Positions 17,897 through 27,847 of a stretch of DNA of 64,000 bases are shown here, piece by piece. Both the position numbers and the translations under genes were made by a program. Position 1 is the stretch's first letter; every line of letters begins with the position of its first letter. A model generated the notes under the pieces. The model was given only the letters and a program-made list of their open reading frames with translations, ran no database searches and was not told the DNA's origin. The stretch is from Verrucomicrobiia bacterium (lineage in GTDB: Bacteria; Verrucomicrobiota; Verrucomicrobiia; Limisphaerales; Fontisphaeraceae): positions 124,001 through 188,000 of the forward strand of contig JAOAIT010000009.1 of assembly GCA_026414565.1 (NCBI GenBank), in the 5' to 3' direction.

Positions 17897-19225
17897 TCAA
17901 ACCATCTTCCAGGGCGCACGATATTCGCGGCTGAGCAGCTTGCTTGCTTCGGGGTCGCCCACGATTTGCTCTTTCTTGGGATCCCAGCGAATCTTGCGTT
18001 TGACGAGCATGGCAATCAGTCCGAGATGCCCGGGAATGGCGGAGTGATGCGCCACCTCCACGGGGGTGACGGTGGGTTTGCGGGACTTCACGCAATCCAG
18101 AAAGTTGCGGTAGTGCGGGCTTTTGCCGGTGGTAAAGGGTAGTTGGATTTTACGCTGGGCCTCCGGCAGGGAGCGGCTCTCGCCCCACGCGGGGTTGGAA
18201 GACTCAAAGGCATTGCCGCGATTGACCCAGACCCAGCCTTCGGTGCCAATCCATTTGGTGCCGCCGCGGATGTCCTTGTGTCCGCCAGCAATGATCATGG
18301 TGATGCCGCCGGGGTACTTGCACTCGACGCGATAGCGGGTGCAGGTGTTCCAAATAGCATCGGCGGGCGGGAATTCTCCCTCCCCCTCCACCTCCAGGGG
18401 CCCGATGGTGTCATCATTCCCGAGTCCCCAGTGGGCAATGTCGCAATGATGCCCAATCCAGTCCAGCAACTGGCCGCCGCCGATATTGTAATTCCACCGC
18501 CAGTTTTTATGCACGCGCGCCTCGATGTACGGCTCCATGCGCGAGGGGCCAATCCACATATTGTAGTCCAGCTCCGGCGGCGGATCGGTGATGGCGGTCT
18601 TGGTCCGCGTGCCGGCAAAGTCGGTGTGTCCGCTGGGCAGCCCCACCTCCACGCGCGTTATCTGCCCAATCAGGCCATTGCGCACGATTTCCGCGGCATA
18701 ATGGAAATTTTTTTCCGAGCGCTGCCAGGAGCCGGTCTGCCAGATGCGCTTGTTGGAGCGCACCGCTTTGACGATGGCCTGTTGCTCGGCGATGGTGCGC
18801 GCCAAGGGTTTCTCCCCGTAGATGTCCTTCTTCTGGCGGGCAGCCTCCACGGCGGTGAGCATGTGCCAGTTGTCGGGCACGGCGAGCATGACGGCGTCAA
18901 TATCCTTGCGGGCGATCAGCTCGCGGTAATCTTTGTACGCCTTGCAATCTTCATTGTTGTAGCGTTTGTTGACGGCCTGCCGGGCCTGCTCCAGATGGCG
19001 CTGGTCCACATCGCATACGGCCACCACCTGGCAATCTTCGTGATTCATGAAGTTGGAAGTGTTGCCCGGCCCCTGCATGCCCCATCCCACCACCCCCAGG
19101 GTGATGCGATTGGAGGGCGCATTGGCTCCCAATAAACGGGAGGGGACAATGAGCGGGGCCACGCCGGCAACGGCGGTGGCAGCCAGAAAACGGCGGCGAT
19201 TCCAAGGGCTTGAATGATGTGTCAT
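17897..19225 (-). CDS. Tat-exported Gfo/Idh/MocA-family oxidoreductase
   Basis: 442 residues. A Tat signal (WNRRRFLAATAVAGVAPLIV) precedes a Rossmann domain with GVVGWGMQG and AVCDVDQRH, then EKPLARTIAEQQ, the hallmark Glu-Lys-Pro of this family. The C-terminal domain includes GGGQLLDWIGHHCDIAHWGLG with the conserved Asp/His pair. It would use NAD(P) to oxidise or reduce a sugar-type substrate, carried folded to the periplasm together with its cofactor. The long open frame upstream to 19636 is not used; the ATG at 19225 directly precedes the signal peptide. Confidence 0.93.
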   Translation of the reverse strand: MTHHSSPWNRRRFLAATAVAGVAPLIVPSRLLGANAPSNRITLGVVGWGMQGPGNTSNFMNHEDCQVVAVCDVDQRHLEQARQAVNKRYNNEDCKAYKDYRELIARKDIDAVMLAVPDNWHMLTAVEAARQKKDIYGEKPLARTIAEQQAIVKAVRSNKRIWQTGSWQRSEKNFHYAAEIVRNGLIGQITRVEVGLPSGHTDFAGTRTKTAITDPPPELDYNMWIGPSRMEPYIEARVHKNWRWNYNIGGGQLLDWIGHHCDIAHWGLGNDDTIGPLEVEGEGEFPPADAIWNTCTRYRVECKYPGGITMIIAGGHKDIRGGTKWIGTEGWVWVNRGNAFESSNPAWGESRSLPEAQRKIQLPFTTGKSPHYRNFLDCVKSRKPTVTPVEVAHHSAIPGHLGLIAMLVKRKIRWDPKKEQIVGDPEASKLLSREYRAPWKMV

Positions 19226-19338
19226 ACAAGAAACATGACGCGGCTTTTTGCCGGAAGATTCAAGCAAAAAGCAGCGGATGGGCAAGCGGGCCAGCACAGG
19301 CGGGGGCTTAGGAAAAGGCTGGCGTGCGCAGAGGAGCG

Positions 19339-19351
19339 CGGCATAATGCCG
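19339..19351. promoter_or_regulatory. Palindrome upstream of the aldo/keto reductase gene
   Basis: CGGCAT-A-ATGCCG is a perfect 6+1+6 inverted repeat that contains CATAAT, a good -10 match. It lies 34 bases before the start at 19386. It may be an operator over a promoter; no convincing -35 was found. Confidence 0.35.
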
Positions 19352-19385
19352 ACACAAACAGCAACCAACAACAACGGAGCCAGTT

Positions 19386-20399
19386 ATGAAATATCGTCCT
19401 TTAGGCAAGAGCGGTTTGAATGCGGCCATTGTCGGCGTGGGCACCTGGGTGATGGGCGGGGGGGAGGTGTTTGGGCAGGATACCGATGACCGTGAGTCCA
19501 TTCGCACCCTGCAGGCGGCAATTGACCGGGGGCTGAATCTGATTGACACCGCGCCGGCGTATGGCTGGGGGCGCAGCGAGCGGGTGGTGGGCCAGGCCAT
19601 CAAGGGCCGCCGCGACAAGGTGATCGTTGCCACCAAGGTGGGCTTGTGGACGGATGATGACCGGGGCTCGTATTTTGCGCCGTTTTATGGCCGCACCCTG
19701 CGCCGGAGTCTGCGCCCGGATACCATGCAGATTGAGATCGAGCGCAGCCTGAAGAATCTGGAGGTGGACTGCATTGATTTGTACCAGGTTCACTGGCCCT
19801 CGGTGCCGCCGGATTACACGCCGGTAGAGGTCACCATGGAATTTTTGTTGAAGCTGCGTGATCAGGGGAAAATCCGGCACATTGGTGTGTGCAATGTGAC
19901 GCTGGATGAGCTGAAGTCGTACTGTGCCTGCGGACCGATTGCCACGGACCAATTCCGTTACAGCATGATCTGGCGCGACGCGGAAAAAGACATCCTGCCG
20001 TATTGCGCCCAGAACCAGATTGGCACCTTGACCTACATGTCCTTGGAGCAGGGACTGCTCACCGGCAAGGTGACCATGGAAACCCAGTTTCCCAACACGG
20101 ATTTCCGCAACAATCAGTTTTGGAATCCGTGGTTCCTGCCGGTCAACCGGCGCAAGGTGCTGGACATGCTCGGCGGCTGGAAGGACCTCCAGGAGAAATA
20201 CCAATGCACGGTGGCCCAGCTCGTCGTGGCCTGGACAGCCGCGCAGCCGGGCGTGACGCATGTCCTGTGCGGCATTCGCAATGAGAAGCAATTGGCCGAT
20301 AACGCCCGCGCCGGCGAGATTGAGCTGGCCCCGGAAGATGTCGCCAGAATCCGGCGGGACGTGGAGGCCTTGGGGCAACCGCAAGGTAAGGCTTACTAA
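19386..20399 (+). CDS. Aldo/keto reductase
   Basis: 337 residues, NADPH-dependent reductase of the AKR superfamily. The catalytic tetrad is visible: Asp54, Tyr59, Lys84 and His136 in IDLYQVHWPS. The C-terminal cofactor-binding part shows VLCGIRNEKQLADNA. It is similar to the MocA/YajO-type group that reduces sugar aldehydes. It is divergent from the two Tat-exported carbohydrate proteins, which suggests related substrates. The start ATG is followed by a typical MKYRPLGKSGL. Confidence 0.94.
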   Translation: MKYRPLGKSGLNAAIVGVGTWVMGGGEVFGQDTDDRESIRTLQAAIDRGLNLIDTAPAYGWGRSERVVGQAIKGRRDKVIVATKVGLWTDDDRGSYFAPFYGRTLRRSLRPDTMQIEIERSLKNLEVDCIDLYQVHWPSVPPDYTPVEVTMEFLLKLRDQGKIRHIGVCNVTLDELKSYCACGPIATDQFRYSMIWRDAEKDILPYCAQNQIGTLTYMSLEQGLLTGKVTMETQFPNTDFRNNQFWNPWFLPVNRRKVLDMLGGWKDLQEKYQCTVAQLVVAWTAAQPGVTHVLCGIRNEKQLADNARAGEIELAPEDVARIRRDVEALGQPQGKAY

Positions 20400-20445
20400 T
20401 CGAGCCTGCCGGGGAGGGGAGGGTTGTATTTGCAGCCAGCCCCTT

Positions 20446-20465
20446 CCGTCAGAACATGCTGACGG
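20446..20465. other. Intergenic hairpin between convergent genes
   Basis: A 7-bp stem CCGTCAG / CTGACGG with an AACATG loop lies between the ends of the aldo/keto reductase and the unknown gene at 20496. There is no T tract on either side; it may be a weak two-way terminator. Confidence 0.35.
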
Positions 20466-20495
20466 GCTGAAAACAAGGCGGGTGAACCGCCTGAA

Positions 20496-21050
20496 TCAGG
20501 CCCAGGTGCGGGGACGGGGTGTGCGGATAATTTCCGTCAAGGTCGAGCTGACGGCGGTGGCCTGGCTGCTCAATCGCTCGCGGTATTGGCCGGTTTCGTC
20601 AAAGGCGGGCTTGCCGGCCTCCAACCAGTCCACATGGGACCGTTGCGCCAGACTTTTGAGATAGGACATCATCTCCACCGCCACAGGGTGGGCCTGATTT
20701 TGGCGGTCAATCACCGCCGTCATGGCACAGGTTAGACCGTGGCTGCCTGCCGCCCATGACTCAAGCCACTGCTTCACCGTCTCCGGCAACGGCGAGCGCC
20801 CATGCGCGGCGACGATGACGATGTCCGGCGGTTGCAGTTGTCCCAGCACCGCCTGCAGCCCAAACGCGGCAAACTCCATGGTGGTGGTGTGTGCCTCGGC
20901 CGCCACTGGCAACAGGGGCAGCATACGAGCAATGACCGTCCGCGCCTGCGCGCCGCATGCGGCATCCTCACAAACCACGAGGATGTTGAGATGAATGGCA
21001 TCGCCCCAAACGTTGTCCGGGCCTGACTGTTGCAGTCTGGGGGTGTTCAT
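20496..21050 (-). CDS. Unknown protein, possible degenerate response-regulator fold
   Basis: 184 residues from the ATG at 21050. The first half alternates hydrophobic strands ([24 protein letters not shown]) and helices in a Rossmann or receiver-like pattern, but no phosphorylation or nucleotide motif is intact, and I do not recognise the family. The C-terminal third is helical and Arg/Ser-rich. It is divergent from gcvP, with 115 bases between the starts, and convergent with the aldo/keto reductase. A longer upstream extension in frame would overlap the start of gcvP and is rejected. Confidence 0.62.
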   Translation of the reverse strand: MNTPRLQQSGPDNVWGDAIHLNILVVCEDAACGAQARTVIARMLPLLPVAAEAHTTTMEFAAFGLQAVLGQLQPPDIVIVAAHGRSPLPETVKQWLESWAAGSHGLTCAMTAVIDRQNQAHPVAVEMMSYLKSLAQRSHVDWLEAGKPAFDETGQYRERLSSQATAVSSTLTEIIRTPRPRTWA

Positions 21051-21165
21051 AAAGGAACCTACGCCCCGGCCCGGGCGTTTGCAAATGGTTTCAAAAAAAA
21101 TTTGGCCGGGCGGACGGATTTCTTGGGGCTTGCATGAATGGCATGGTGGATTAAGTTGCCCCTCT

Positions 21166-24084
21166 ATGTCTGAAGGACACGTCGTTGCGCAGGGCGGCCC
21201 TGGGGCCAAGGCCGCTTCTGAGGAAGGGTTGCAGCATCCGGATCAATTTTGCTGCCGCCACATTGGCCCCCAGACGGCCAGAGAGCTGGAGGAGATGTTG
21301 GCGGTGTGCGGTAAGCCTTCATTGGAGGCCCTGATGGAGGCTGTGGTGCCGCCAGCCATACGCCGAAAAGAACCGCTGGCCCTGCCCCCGGCACGTACCG
21401 AGGCCGGGGCCTTGGCGGACTTGCGCAAACTGGCCCAGAAAAACCGCGTTTTCCGCTCCTACCTGGGCATGGGCTACCACGATTGCCTCACGCCGGCGGT
21501 GATACAGCGCAATATTCTGGAAAACCCCGGCTGGTACACCCAGTACACCCCCTACCAGGCTGAGATTTCCCAGGGGCGTCTGGAGATGTTGCTCAATTTT
21601 CAAACCATGGTGTGCGATTTGACCGCCATGGAGATTGCCAATGCCTCCCTGCTGGATGAAGCCACGGCCGCAGCGGAAGCCCTCATGATGTGCGCCCGGT
21701 TGCGGGAGGACCGGCGGCGGTTCCTGGCGGCGCGGCATTGCCATCCGCAGACCCTGGAAGTGGTACAGACACGTTTGGAAGCCTTGGGGGCGCATCTGGA
21801 AGTGGGAGATCCCGCCACCTTCCAGTTCACCGCCGACGTGGCCGGGGTGCTTGTGCAATACCCGGACACTTACGGAACGATTGAGGACTACACGGCCCTG
21901 GTGGAACAGGCCCATGCGGCCGGGGCGATGGTGGTGATGGCCGTGGACTTGTTGAGCCTCACGCTCTTACGACCGCCGGGGGAGATGGGCGCAGACATTG
22001 TGGTGGGTAATGCTCAGCGGTTTGGCGTGCCGCTGGGCTTTGGCGGGCCCCATGCCGCCTTTCTGGCCACACGGGATGCGTATAAACGCCAGATGCCCGG
22101 CCGGCTGGTGGGGGTCAGCAAGGACTCGCGCGGACGGCCCGCCCTCCGGCTGGCTTTGGGCACCCGGGAGCAGCATATTCGCCGAGAAAAGGCCACCTCC
22201 AACATTTGCACGGCCCAGGCGCTGCTGGCCAACATGGCGGCAGCCTATGCCATCTATCACGGCCCGGAGGGGCTGACGCGAATTGCCCGGCATGTGCACC
22301 GGCTGGCCCGTGTGCTGGCGGCGGGAGTTGCCCGGCTGGGACATGAGCCAGCCCCCGGACCTTGGTTTGACACCCTCAAAATCCGGTTAAACGGCTGCAC
22401 GGCGAACGAGGTGCGCGGCTGGGCCGAGGCCCGGCAGGTTAATTTGCGGTATGCAGGGCCGGATACGGTGGTGGTGGCCTTGGACGAAACGGTCTGCGAG
22501 GAAGACTTGGAGGTCTTGCTGGCCATCTTCAATCGCGGTCGGGCGTCCGGTTTCAAAGTGCGCGAGCTGGCGGGGAACATCCCAGCCGAAGCCCCGCCGG
22601 ACTGGCCGGCGAGCTTGCGCCGCCAGAGCGCGTTTCTAAAGCATCCCGTCTTTCACGCCTACCATTCGGAAACGGAAATGCTGCGCTATCTAAGGCGGTT
22701 GGAGGCGCGGGACTTGTCGCTGTGCCAAAGCATGATTCCGCTGGGAAGCTGCACCATGAAGCTTAACCCCGCCGCGGCCATGCAGCCGGTGAGCTGGCCC
22801 GAATTTGCGCGGTTGCACCCCTTTGCCCCGCCGGAGCAGGCGCAGGGGTATTTGGAAATGTTTGCCCAACTGGAGGCGTGGCTGGCGGAGGTGACCGGTT
22901 TGCCGGCGGTTTCCCTGCAACCCAACGCCGGCTCGCAAGGGGAGTACGCTGGATTGCTGGTCATTCGCCAGCATCACCGTAACCGCGGCCAGGGCCAGCG
23001 GGACATCTGCCTGATCCCCATGTCGGCGCATGGCACCACCCCCGCCAGCGCCGTCATGGCCGGGTTCAAGGTGGTGCCGGTGCTCTGCGATCGGGAGGGC
23101 AATGTGGATTTGCAGGATTTGCGCGCCAAGGCCGCCCAACATGCCGGCCAACTGGCCTGTGTTATGGTAACCTATCCCTCCACGCATGGGGTGTTTGAGG
23201 AGGGCATTGTCGAGCTGTGCCGCATCATCCATGAACAGGGCGGCCTGGTGTACATGGACGGCGCCAACCTGAACGCCCAGGTGGGTTGGTGTCGGCCGGG
23301 GGACATGGGGGCGGATGTCTGCCATATCAATTTGCACAAGACTTTTGCCATCCCCCACGGCGGCGGCGGGCCGGGCATGGGGCCGATTGCCGTGCGCGCG
23401 GAGCTGGCGGAGTTTCTGCCGGGGCATGGCCTGGCTGGCGTTCACAAACTGAGAAAAGGCGGCGCTGTCTCGGCGGCCCCCTGGGGCAGTGCCTCGATCC
23501 TCACCATTTCCTGGATGTACATGGCCATGATGGGGGCGGAAGGTTTGCAGCGAGCCACGGCCTACGCCGTTCTGAATGCCAACTACATTTCCCGGCGGCT
23601 GGCGCCGTATTTCCCGACGTTGTACCGCGGGCGCAACGGGTACGTGGCGCACGAGTGCATTCTGGACTTGCGCGCCTTCAAGGCGGTGACGGCGGAGGAT
23701 GTGGCCAAGCGCCTGATGGACTACGGCTTCCACGCCCCCACCCTGTCCTGGCCGGTGCCTGGCACGTTGATGGTGGAGCCGACGGAAAGCGAATCCAAGC
23801 GCGAGCTGGACCGGTTTTGCGAGGCCATGATCGCCATTCATGCCGAGATGCAGGCGGTGGAGACCGGGCAGATGGATCGGGCCAACAATCCGCTCAAAAA
23901 CGCTCCCCACACCGCAGACATGCTTGCCGGTGAGTGGGCGCGGCCGTACTCGCGCGAGCAGGCTGCTTTTCCCACGACGGCCTTGAAGGAGCACAAGTTC
24001 TGGCCGGCCGTGGGGCGGGTGGACAATGTGTGGGGGGATCGCAACCCTGTCTGCACGTGTGCCGGCATGGAAGAATACCAGTAA
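21166..24084 (+). CDS. gcvP: Glycine dehydrogenase (decarboxylating), P protein
   Basis: 972 residues, the single-chain form carrying both halves of the dimeric enzyme. It decarboxylates glycine with PLP and passes aminomethyl to the lipoyl H protein. The PLP lysine is Lys725 in [18 protein letters not shown]. Other signatures are FIGMGYHD-like [11 protein letters not shown], and [14 protein letters not shown]. The ATG at 21166 is chosen; an upstream open frame to 20995 overlaps the divergent gene. The gcvT and gcvH partners are not in the window and no glycine riboswitch was recognised upstream. Confidence 0.97.
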   Translation: MSEGHVVAQGGPGAKAASEEGLQHPDQFCCRHIGPQTARELEEMLAVCGKPSLEALMEAVVPPAIRRKEPLALPPARTEAGALADLRKLAQKNRVFRSYLGMGYHDCLTPAVIQRNILENPGWYTQYTPYQAEISQGRLEMLLNFQTMVCDLTAMEIANASLLDEATAAAEALMMCARLREDRRRFLAARHCHPQTLEVVQTRLEALGAHLEVGDPATFQFTADVAGVLVQYPDTYGTIEDYTALVEQAHAAGAMVVMAVDLLSLTLLRPPGEMGADIVVGNAQRFGVPLGFGGPHAAFLATRDAYKRQMPGRLVGVSKDSRGRPALRLALGTREQHIRREKATSNICTAQALLANMAAAYAIYHGPEGLTRIARHVHRLARVLAAGVARLGHEPAPGPWFDTLKIRLNGCTANEVRGWAEARQVNLRYAGPDTVVVALDETVCEEDLEVLLAIFNRGRASGFKVRELAGNIPAEAPPDWPASLRRQSAFLKHPVFHAYHSETEMLRYLRRLEARDLSLCQSMIPLGSCTMKLNPAAAMQPVSWPEFARLHPFAPPEQAQGYLEMFAQLEAWLAEVTGLPAVSLQPNAGSQGEYAGLLVIRQHHRNRGQGQRDICLIPMSAHGTTPASAVMAGFKVVPVLCDREGNVDLQDLRAKAAQHAGQLACVMVTYPSTHGVFEEGIVELCRIIHEQGGLVYMDGANLNAQVGWCRPGDMGADVCHINLHKTFAIPHGGGGPGMGPIAVRAELAEFLPGHGLAGVHKLRKGGAVSAAPWGSASILTISWMYMAMMGAEGLQRATAYAVLNANYISRRLAPYFPTLYRGRNGYVAHECILDLRAFKAVTAEDVAKRLMDYGFHAPTLSWPVPGTLMVEPTESESKRELDRFCEAMIAIHAEMQAVETGQMDRANNPLKNAPHTADMLAGEWARPYSREQAAFPTTALKEHKFWPAVGRVDNVWGDRNPVCTCAGMEEYQ

Positions 24085-24181
24085 TTTTTTGAACGGATGC
24101 CGGCGGAAATTGTCTAATCGGCATTGGACGCCAGACGTGGTGTTTGACCTAAAAAAAATGCGGAAAAAAACAATAAACCCG

Positions 24182-24210
24182 TTGACAAGGGCTTGCAGGG
24201 CTGGCTATAA
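24182..24210 (+). promoter_or_regulatory. Sigma-70-type promoter of the polysaccharide export cassette
   Basis: A consensus TTGACA (24182-24187) is followed after 17 bases by CTATAA (24205-24210), or after 18 by TATAAG. The first start codon is at 24279, leaving a leader of about 60 bases. It is the best promoter in the window. Confidence 0.7.
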
Positions 24211-24278
24211 GAAACCCAAGTATCGCATGAGTTGGCTTTGGGGAGCCCCAAGTCATCGCAGGTAAAACAAACAAAGCT

Positions 24279-25547
24279 ATGAAAAAACTTTTTGCAACCG
24301 CCGGGATGGCCGCCCTGGGCGCTGCCAGCATGAACGCCGCGACTCCGCCAACGCTCCTGCCGCAAGAGCAAGCGAAGCCATGGAGCGTCTCGGCCTCGGT
24401 GCGTGGTTTTTACGATGACAACTATGCGACTTTGCGCAGCGGCCTGCGGCGCGATTCCTTTGGTTTGGAAGTCAGCCCGTCGGTCCGTGGTCATATCATC
24501 AAGGAGATGACCCAACTGTACGCCTCGTACAAATTTGGCCTGCGGTACTATGAGGATCGCATCAATAACGAGCTGGATTACAGCCATCTGGCCAACCTGA
24601 TGCTCAATCACGATTTCAGCGAGCGCTTCCGGCTCACGCTCTATGATGATTTCGTGGTGGCCCAGGAGCCGACGCTGCTCAATCCCTCCCAGCCGGTGCA
24701 GACCCTGCGGGTGCGGGGCAGCAACCTGCGCAACACCGCCGGGGCCGATTTCCGGGCGCGGGTGACGGAGAGCGTCGCCATTGAGCCGGGGTATTCGTTC
24801 ACGGTGTATGACTATCGGGAGAAAGGTAACGGCAGTTACTCGGCCATTCTGGACCGGCACGAACACCTGGCCAAGGTGGGGGTGCGCTGGATCAACATGC
24901 TGGAGCGCACCGATGGTTTGCTGGGCTACCAGTACATGTACACTGGCCACACCAGCAAGGATACCTTGGACCCGACGGGGTTGTTTTATCTGTCGCCCAA
25001 ACTGCGTGACACACGGTCGCATTATTACTTTGCGGGTGTGGATTACAGCGCGTCGGAGCGGTTGTCGCTGAGCGCCCGCGCGGGGGCGATGACGGTGACG
25101 TATCGCAACAACCAGAGCAACCGCACGAGTCCCTATTTTGATTTGTCTGCCAGCTATCGGCTGGCGGAGGCCAGCAGCCTCCAGGTGGGTTACAAACTGC
25201 AGCGGATGACCACTGACATGATTGGTTACACCGGCCTGGCGCCGCTCAATCTGACGGTGGATCAATTGGCGCACTTCTTCTATGCGCGGGTCAGCCACAC
25301 CATCAGCCGGCTGACGCTGAACGCGGGGGCCCAGTACCAATATGGCACCTTCCGCGGCGGTCTGGTCAACAGCCAGGATGAAGGTTACCTGAGCGTGGAC
25401 CTGGGGGCCAGCTACAAGATTAATGAGTTCCTGGCCGCCGAAGCGGGCTACTCCTTTGACTGGCTGAAGGACTACGGCTGGCCGACCGGCACGGAGCGCG
25501 ATTTCCATCGCAACTTTGTGTTTATCGGTCTGAAGGCCACTTACTAA
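24279..25547 (+). CDS. Outer-membrane beta-barrel protein of the polysaccharide export cassette
   Basis: 422 residues. A short signal peptide (MKKLFATAGMAALGAASMNA) precedes a protein made of alternating Tyr/Arg/Leu strands with turns of Asp/Asn/Gly, ending in an aromatic C-terminal strand (VFIGLKATY), the usual signal for outer-membrane assembly. About 16-18 strands are plausible by eye. It has no lipoprotein site. The position, before a Wzc-type kinase and a short Wza-type protein, fits a barrel that forms the outer-membrane export channel, as known for barrel/short-OPX pairs. A metabolite porin is the alternative. Confidence 0.85.
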   Translation: MKKLFATAGMAALGAASMNAATPPTLLPQEQAKPWSVSASVRGFYDDNYATLRSGLRRDSFGLEVSPSVRGHIIKEMTQLYASYKFGLRYYEDRINNELDYSHLANLMLNHDFSERFRLTLYDDFVVAQEPTLLNPSQPVQTLRVRGSNLRNTAGADFRARVTESVAIEPGYSFTVYDYREKGNGSYSAILDRHEHLAKVGVRWINMLERTDGLLGYQYMYTGHTSKDTLDPTGLFYLSPKLRDTRSHYYFAGVDYSASERLSLSARAGAMTVTYRNNQSNRTSPYFDLSASYRLAEASSLQVGYKLQRMTTDMIGYTGLAPLNLTVDQLAHFFYARVSHTISRLTLNAGAQYQYGTFRGGLVNSQDEGYLSVDLGASYKINEFLAAEAGYSFDWLKDYGWPTGTERDFHRNFVFIGLKATY

Positions 25548-25601
25548 ACCGGCAGCCGCGAGGAGCCATCCCGAGGACAAAGACTGTAACGACAACGTGG
25601 G

Positions 25602-25638
25602 AGGAGGCTGGACCCAAAACATCTAGCCTCCTTTTTTT
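25602..25638 (+). terminator. Terminator-like hairpin touching the kinase start codon
   Basis: An 8-bp stem AGGAGGCT (25602-25609) / AGCCTCCT (25625-25632) with a 15-base loop is followed by seven T residues that end directly at the ATG at 25639. It has all parts of an intrinsic terminator or attenuator, and its 5' arm contains the only GGAGG sequence near the start, too far away (about 30 bases) to serve it. Confidence 0.75.
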
Positions 25639-27831
25639 ATGATGGACAGTACGAAAAGTTTTGGGACGCCACCGGCGGAAACCAAGCTGCATTTCCTGGA
25701 CTACTGGCGCATCATCCGGGTGCGCAAGACGGTGATCCTGACGGTGTTTATGCTGGTGGTGCTGACCACCACCCTGGTCACGCAATTCCTGCCGCCCACC
25801 TATGAAAGCGTGGCGCGCATCGAAGTGGAAAAGGACATCCCTGATGTGGAGGGTTTCCGCGAGCGTCCCATCGTCTCCACGTTTGATCCGTACTGGATGC
25901 AAACCCAGTTTGAGATCATCAAATCGTCCACCGTGCTGGATGCCGTCATTAACAAGTTGCGGCTCAATGAACGGTTTGCTGACCGGGATGGCATGCAGGT
26001 GCCTTACCGCATGGACGAAACACGCCTGCTCTTGCGGAGGATGGTGGACCTCAACCTTTACCGCAATACCACCATAATTGAAATTCGCGTCGAAAGCCAG
26101 AAGCCGGAAGAGGCCGCTGAGATCGCCAATGCCATTGCCGAGGCTTATCGGGACTACCGTCAGCGCACCCGTTTGACGCTGGTGGAGAAAGGCATCCAGA
26201 CCCTCCAGGATGAGATGAAGGCCAAGGAACTGGAATACTCGGCCCGGGAGTCCAACGTGGTTCATCTGCGTAAAAATCTGGAAATTAATGACATTGATCC
26301 CTACAGCGGGCGGGTTTATGGCACCTTGGACTCCGAGACCATCCGGCGGCTGGATGCAGTCCACGTGGACGCCCAGGCCCGATACGTGGAGCTGAATGCC
26401 CAATACGAAAAACTGGCCAAAATGAGCCGCACGGAGTTGAAGCGGGCGCTGGTCACCGTGCAGCCCGACAGCATCCTGATGAATTTGCTGGAGGATTTGA
26501 ACAAGACCGAGCAGCAACTGGCGCTGACGGCTGAGGATTACGGCGAGGCGCACCCCGAATTCAAGCGGCTGGTGAATCTGCTCAATACCCAGGAGCGATT
26601 GGTGGATGAGCGGCTCACCGGCATCTTGGAGGGCCTCAAGGCTGTCGTCGAGAAAAGCAAGGCGGGCGTCGAAGAGCTGGCGCACCGGCTGGACGAGGCC
26701 AAGAAACGTGACCGCGAGGCGGGCGCCAAGCTGATGGAATACTATTCCGCCAAAGAGGAGCTGGAGCGGGCGCGCAACGTCAAGAATGCCCTGGACATGC
26801 GCATTCAGGCGGCCATTTTGGACAACCAGAAAATCCAGTATTCCGTGGTCAAACCGGTGGACCAGGCGGAGCCCATTTTGCGGCCGGTCCGGCCCAAGAA
26901 ACTCCTGAACATCAGCCTGGGCGTGGTGGCTGGCCTGATTTTGGGCATCGGACTGGCCTTCTTTGTGGAGTACTTGGATACCAGCGTCAAGACCATTGAC
27001 GATGTGGAGCGGGCCTTGCAGGCACCGGTGCTGGGGGTCATCCCGCAAAACGTGGGCAATCTGTTGGAGGAGGGGCCGGAAAGCCCACATGCAGAAGCCT
27101 ATCGAGTATTACGAACCAATCTATTGTTCTCACGCAAGGACGAGCGCTGGAATACCCTGACCGTGGTCAGCGCCGGCGCTGGCGAGGGCAAGTCCACCAC
27201 CTTGTTCAACCTGGCGGTGGTGTTTGCGCAGAACGGCAACCGCGTGCTTATTGTGGACTCCGACCTGCGACGTCCGAGTCTGCACAAGCGGCTGGGGGTC
27301 TCCAATAGCATCGGGTTGACCAACTTTTTGCTCAAACAAAACAACCTGGCGGAGGTGATTCAGACCACCAGCCTGCCGACGCTGGATTTCATGCCCAGCG
27401 GCAAGCTGCCCAGCAGCGCCATGGGCATTCTTAATTCGCCCGCCATGAAGGAGATGATTGCCGAATTGAAGCGGCGCTATGACTTTGTGTTCTTTGACTC
27501 ACCGCCCATCATGGGCATCAGTGATGCTTCCATCCTGGCCAGCGAGGTGGACATGACGCTGCAGATCATTCAGTACCGCCGCTATCCGCAACCCATGACC
27601 ATCCGCGCCAAGCAGATGATTGAAAAGGTGGGTGGCAACTTGATGGGCATTGTGCTGAACAACATCAATATGTCGTCCGACTCTTACTACTACTACTACA
27701 GCGGTTACTTCGAAGAGTCGTATTACAAGGACAGCGACGACAAATCCTCCAGCCGGCGCAGCAAGAGCAAACGGGGTGGCAGCGAAGCCAGCCAGGCCTC
27801 CGCCGAGGTGGAGATCAAGCAGAAGTATTAA
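25639..27831 (+). CDS. Wzc-type polysaccharide co-polymerase with tyrosine autokinase
   Basis: 730 residues. Membrane segments flank a large periplasmic coiled-coil part: TM1 about residues 31-52, TM2 about 422-442 after the proline-rich KPVDQAEPILRPVRPKK. The cytoplasmic BY-kinase has Walker A SAGAGEGKSTT (Lys518), Walker A' VLIVDSDLRRPSLHKR and Walker B FVFFDSPP. The C-terminal tail has the autophosphorylation cluster with five tyrosines in a row (TAC x5 at 27685-27699) and more tyrosines after it, then a basic end. It controls chain length and export of an extracellular polysaccharide. It starts at ATG ATG without a normal ribosome site, right after a terminator. Confidence 0.96.
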   Translation: MMDSTKSFGTPPAETKLHFLDYWRIIRVRKTVILTVFMLVVLTTTLVTQFLPPTYESVARIEVEKDIPDVEGFRERPIVSTFDPYWMQTQFEIIKSSTVLDAVINKLRLNERFADRDGMQVPYRMDETRLLLRRMVDLNLYRNTTIIEIRVESQKPEEAAEIANAIAEAYRDYRQRTRLTLVEKGIQTLQDEMKAKELEYSARESNVVHLRKNLEINDIDPYSGRVYGTLDSETIRRLDAVHVDAQARYVELNAQYEKLAKMSRTELKRALVTVQPDSILMNLLEDLNKTEQQLALTAEDYGEAHPEFKRLVNLLNTQERLVDERLTGILEGLKAVVEKSKAGVEELAHRLDEAKKRDREAGAKLMEYYSAKEELERARNVKNALDMRIQAAILDNQKIQYSVVKPVDQAEPILRPVRPKKLLNISLGVVAGLILGIGLAFFVEYLDTSVKTIDDVERALQAPVLGVIPQNVGNLLEEGPESPHAEAYRVLRTNLLFSRKDERWNTLTVVSAGAGEGKSTTLFNLAVVFAQNGNRVLIVDSDLRRPSLHKRLGVSNSIGLTNFLLKQNNLAEVIQTTSLPTLDFMPSGKLPSSAMGILNSPAMKEMIAELKRRYDFVFFDSPPIMGISDASILASEVDMTLQIIQYRRYPQPMTIRAKQMIEKVGGNLMGIVLNNINMSSDSYYYYYSGYFEESYYKDSDDKSSSRRSKSKRGGSEASQASAEVEIKQKY

Positions 27832-27847
27832 CCGGCCCAATGTTTTG

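Noticed and set aside
21051-21165. Glycine riboswitch upstream of gcvP
   Set aside because: The 115-base gap is shorter than a tandem glycine aptamer and shows none of its conserved core.
27685-27699. TAC x5 run as a slippage-prone microsatellite
   Set aside because: It encodes the tyrosine cluster typical of BY-kinase tails, and triplet slippage would keep the frame, so no phase-variation claim is made.
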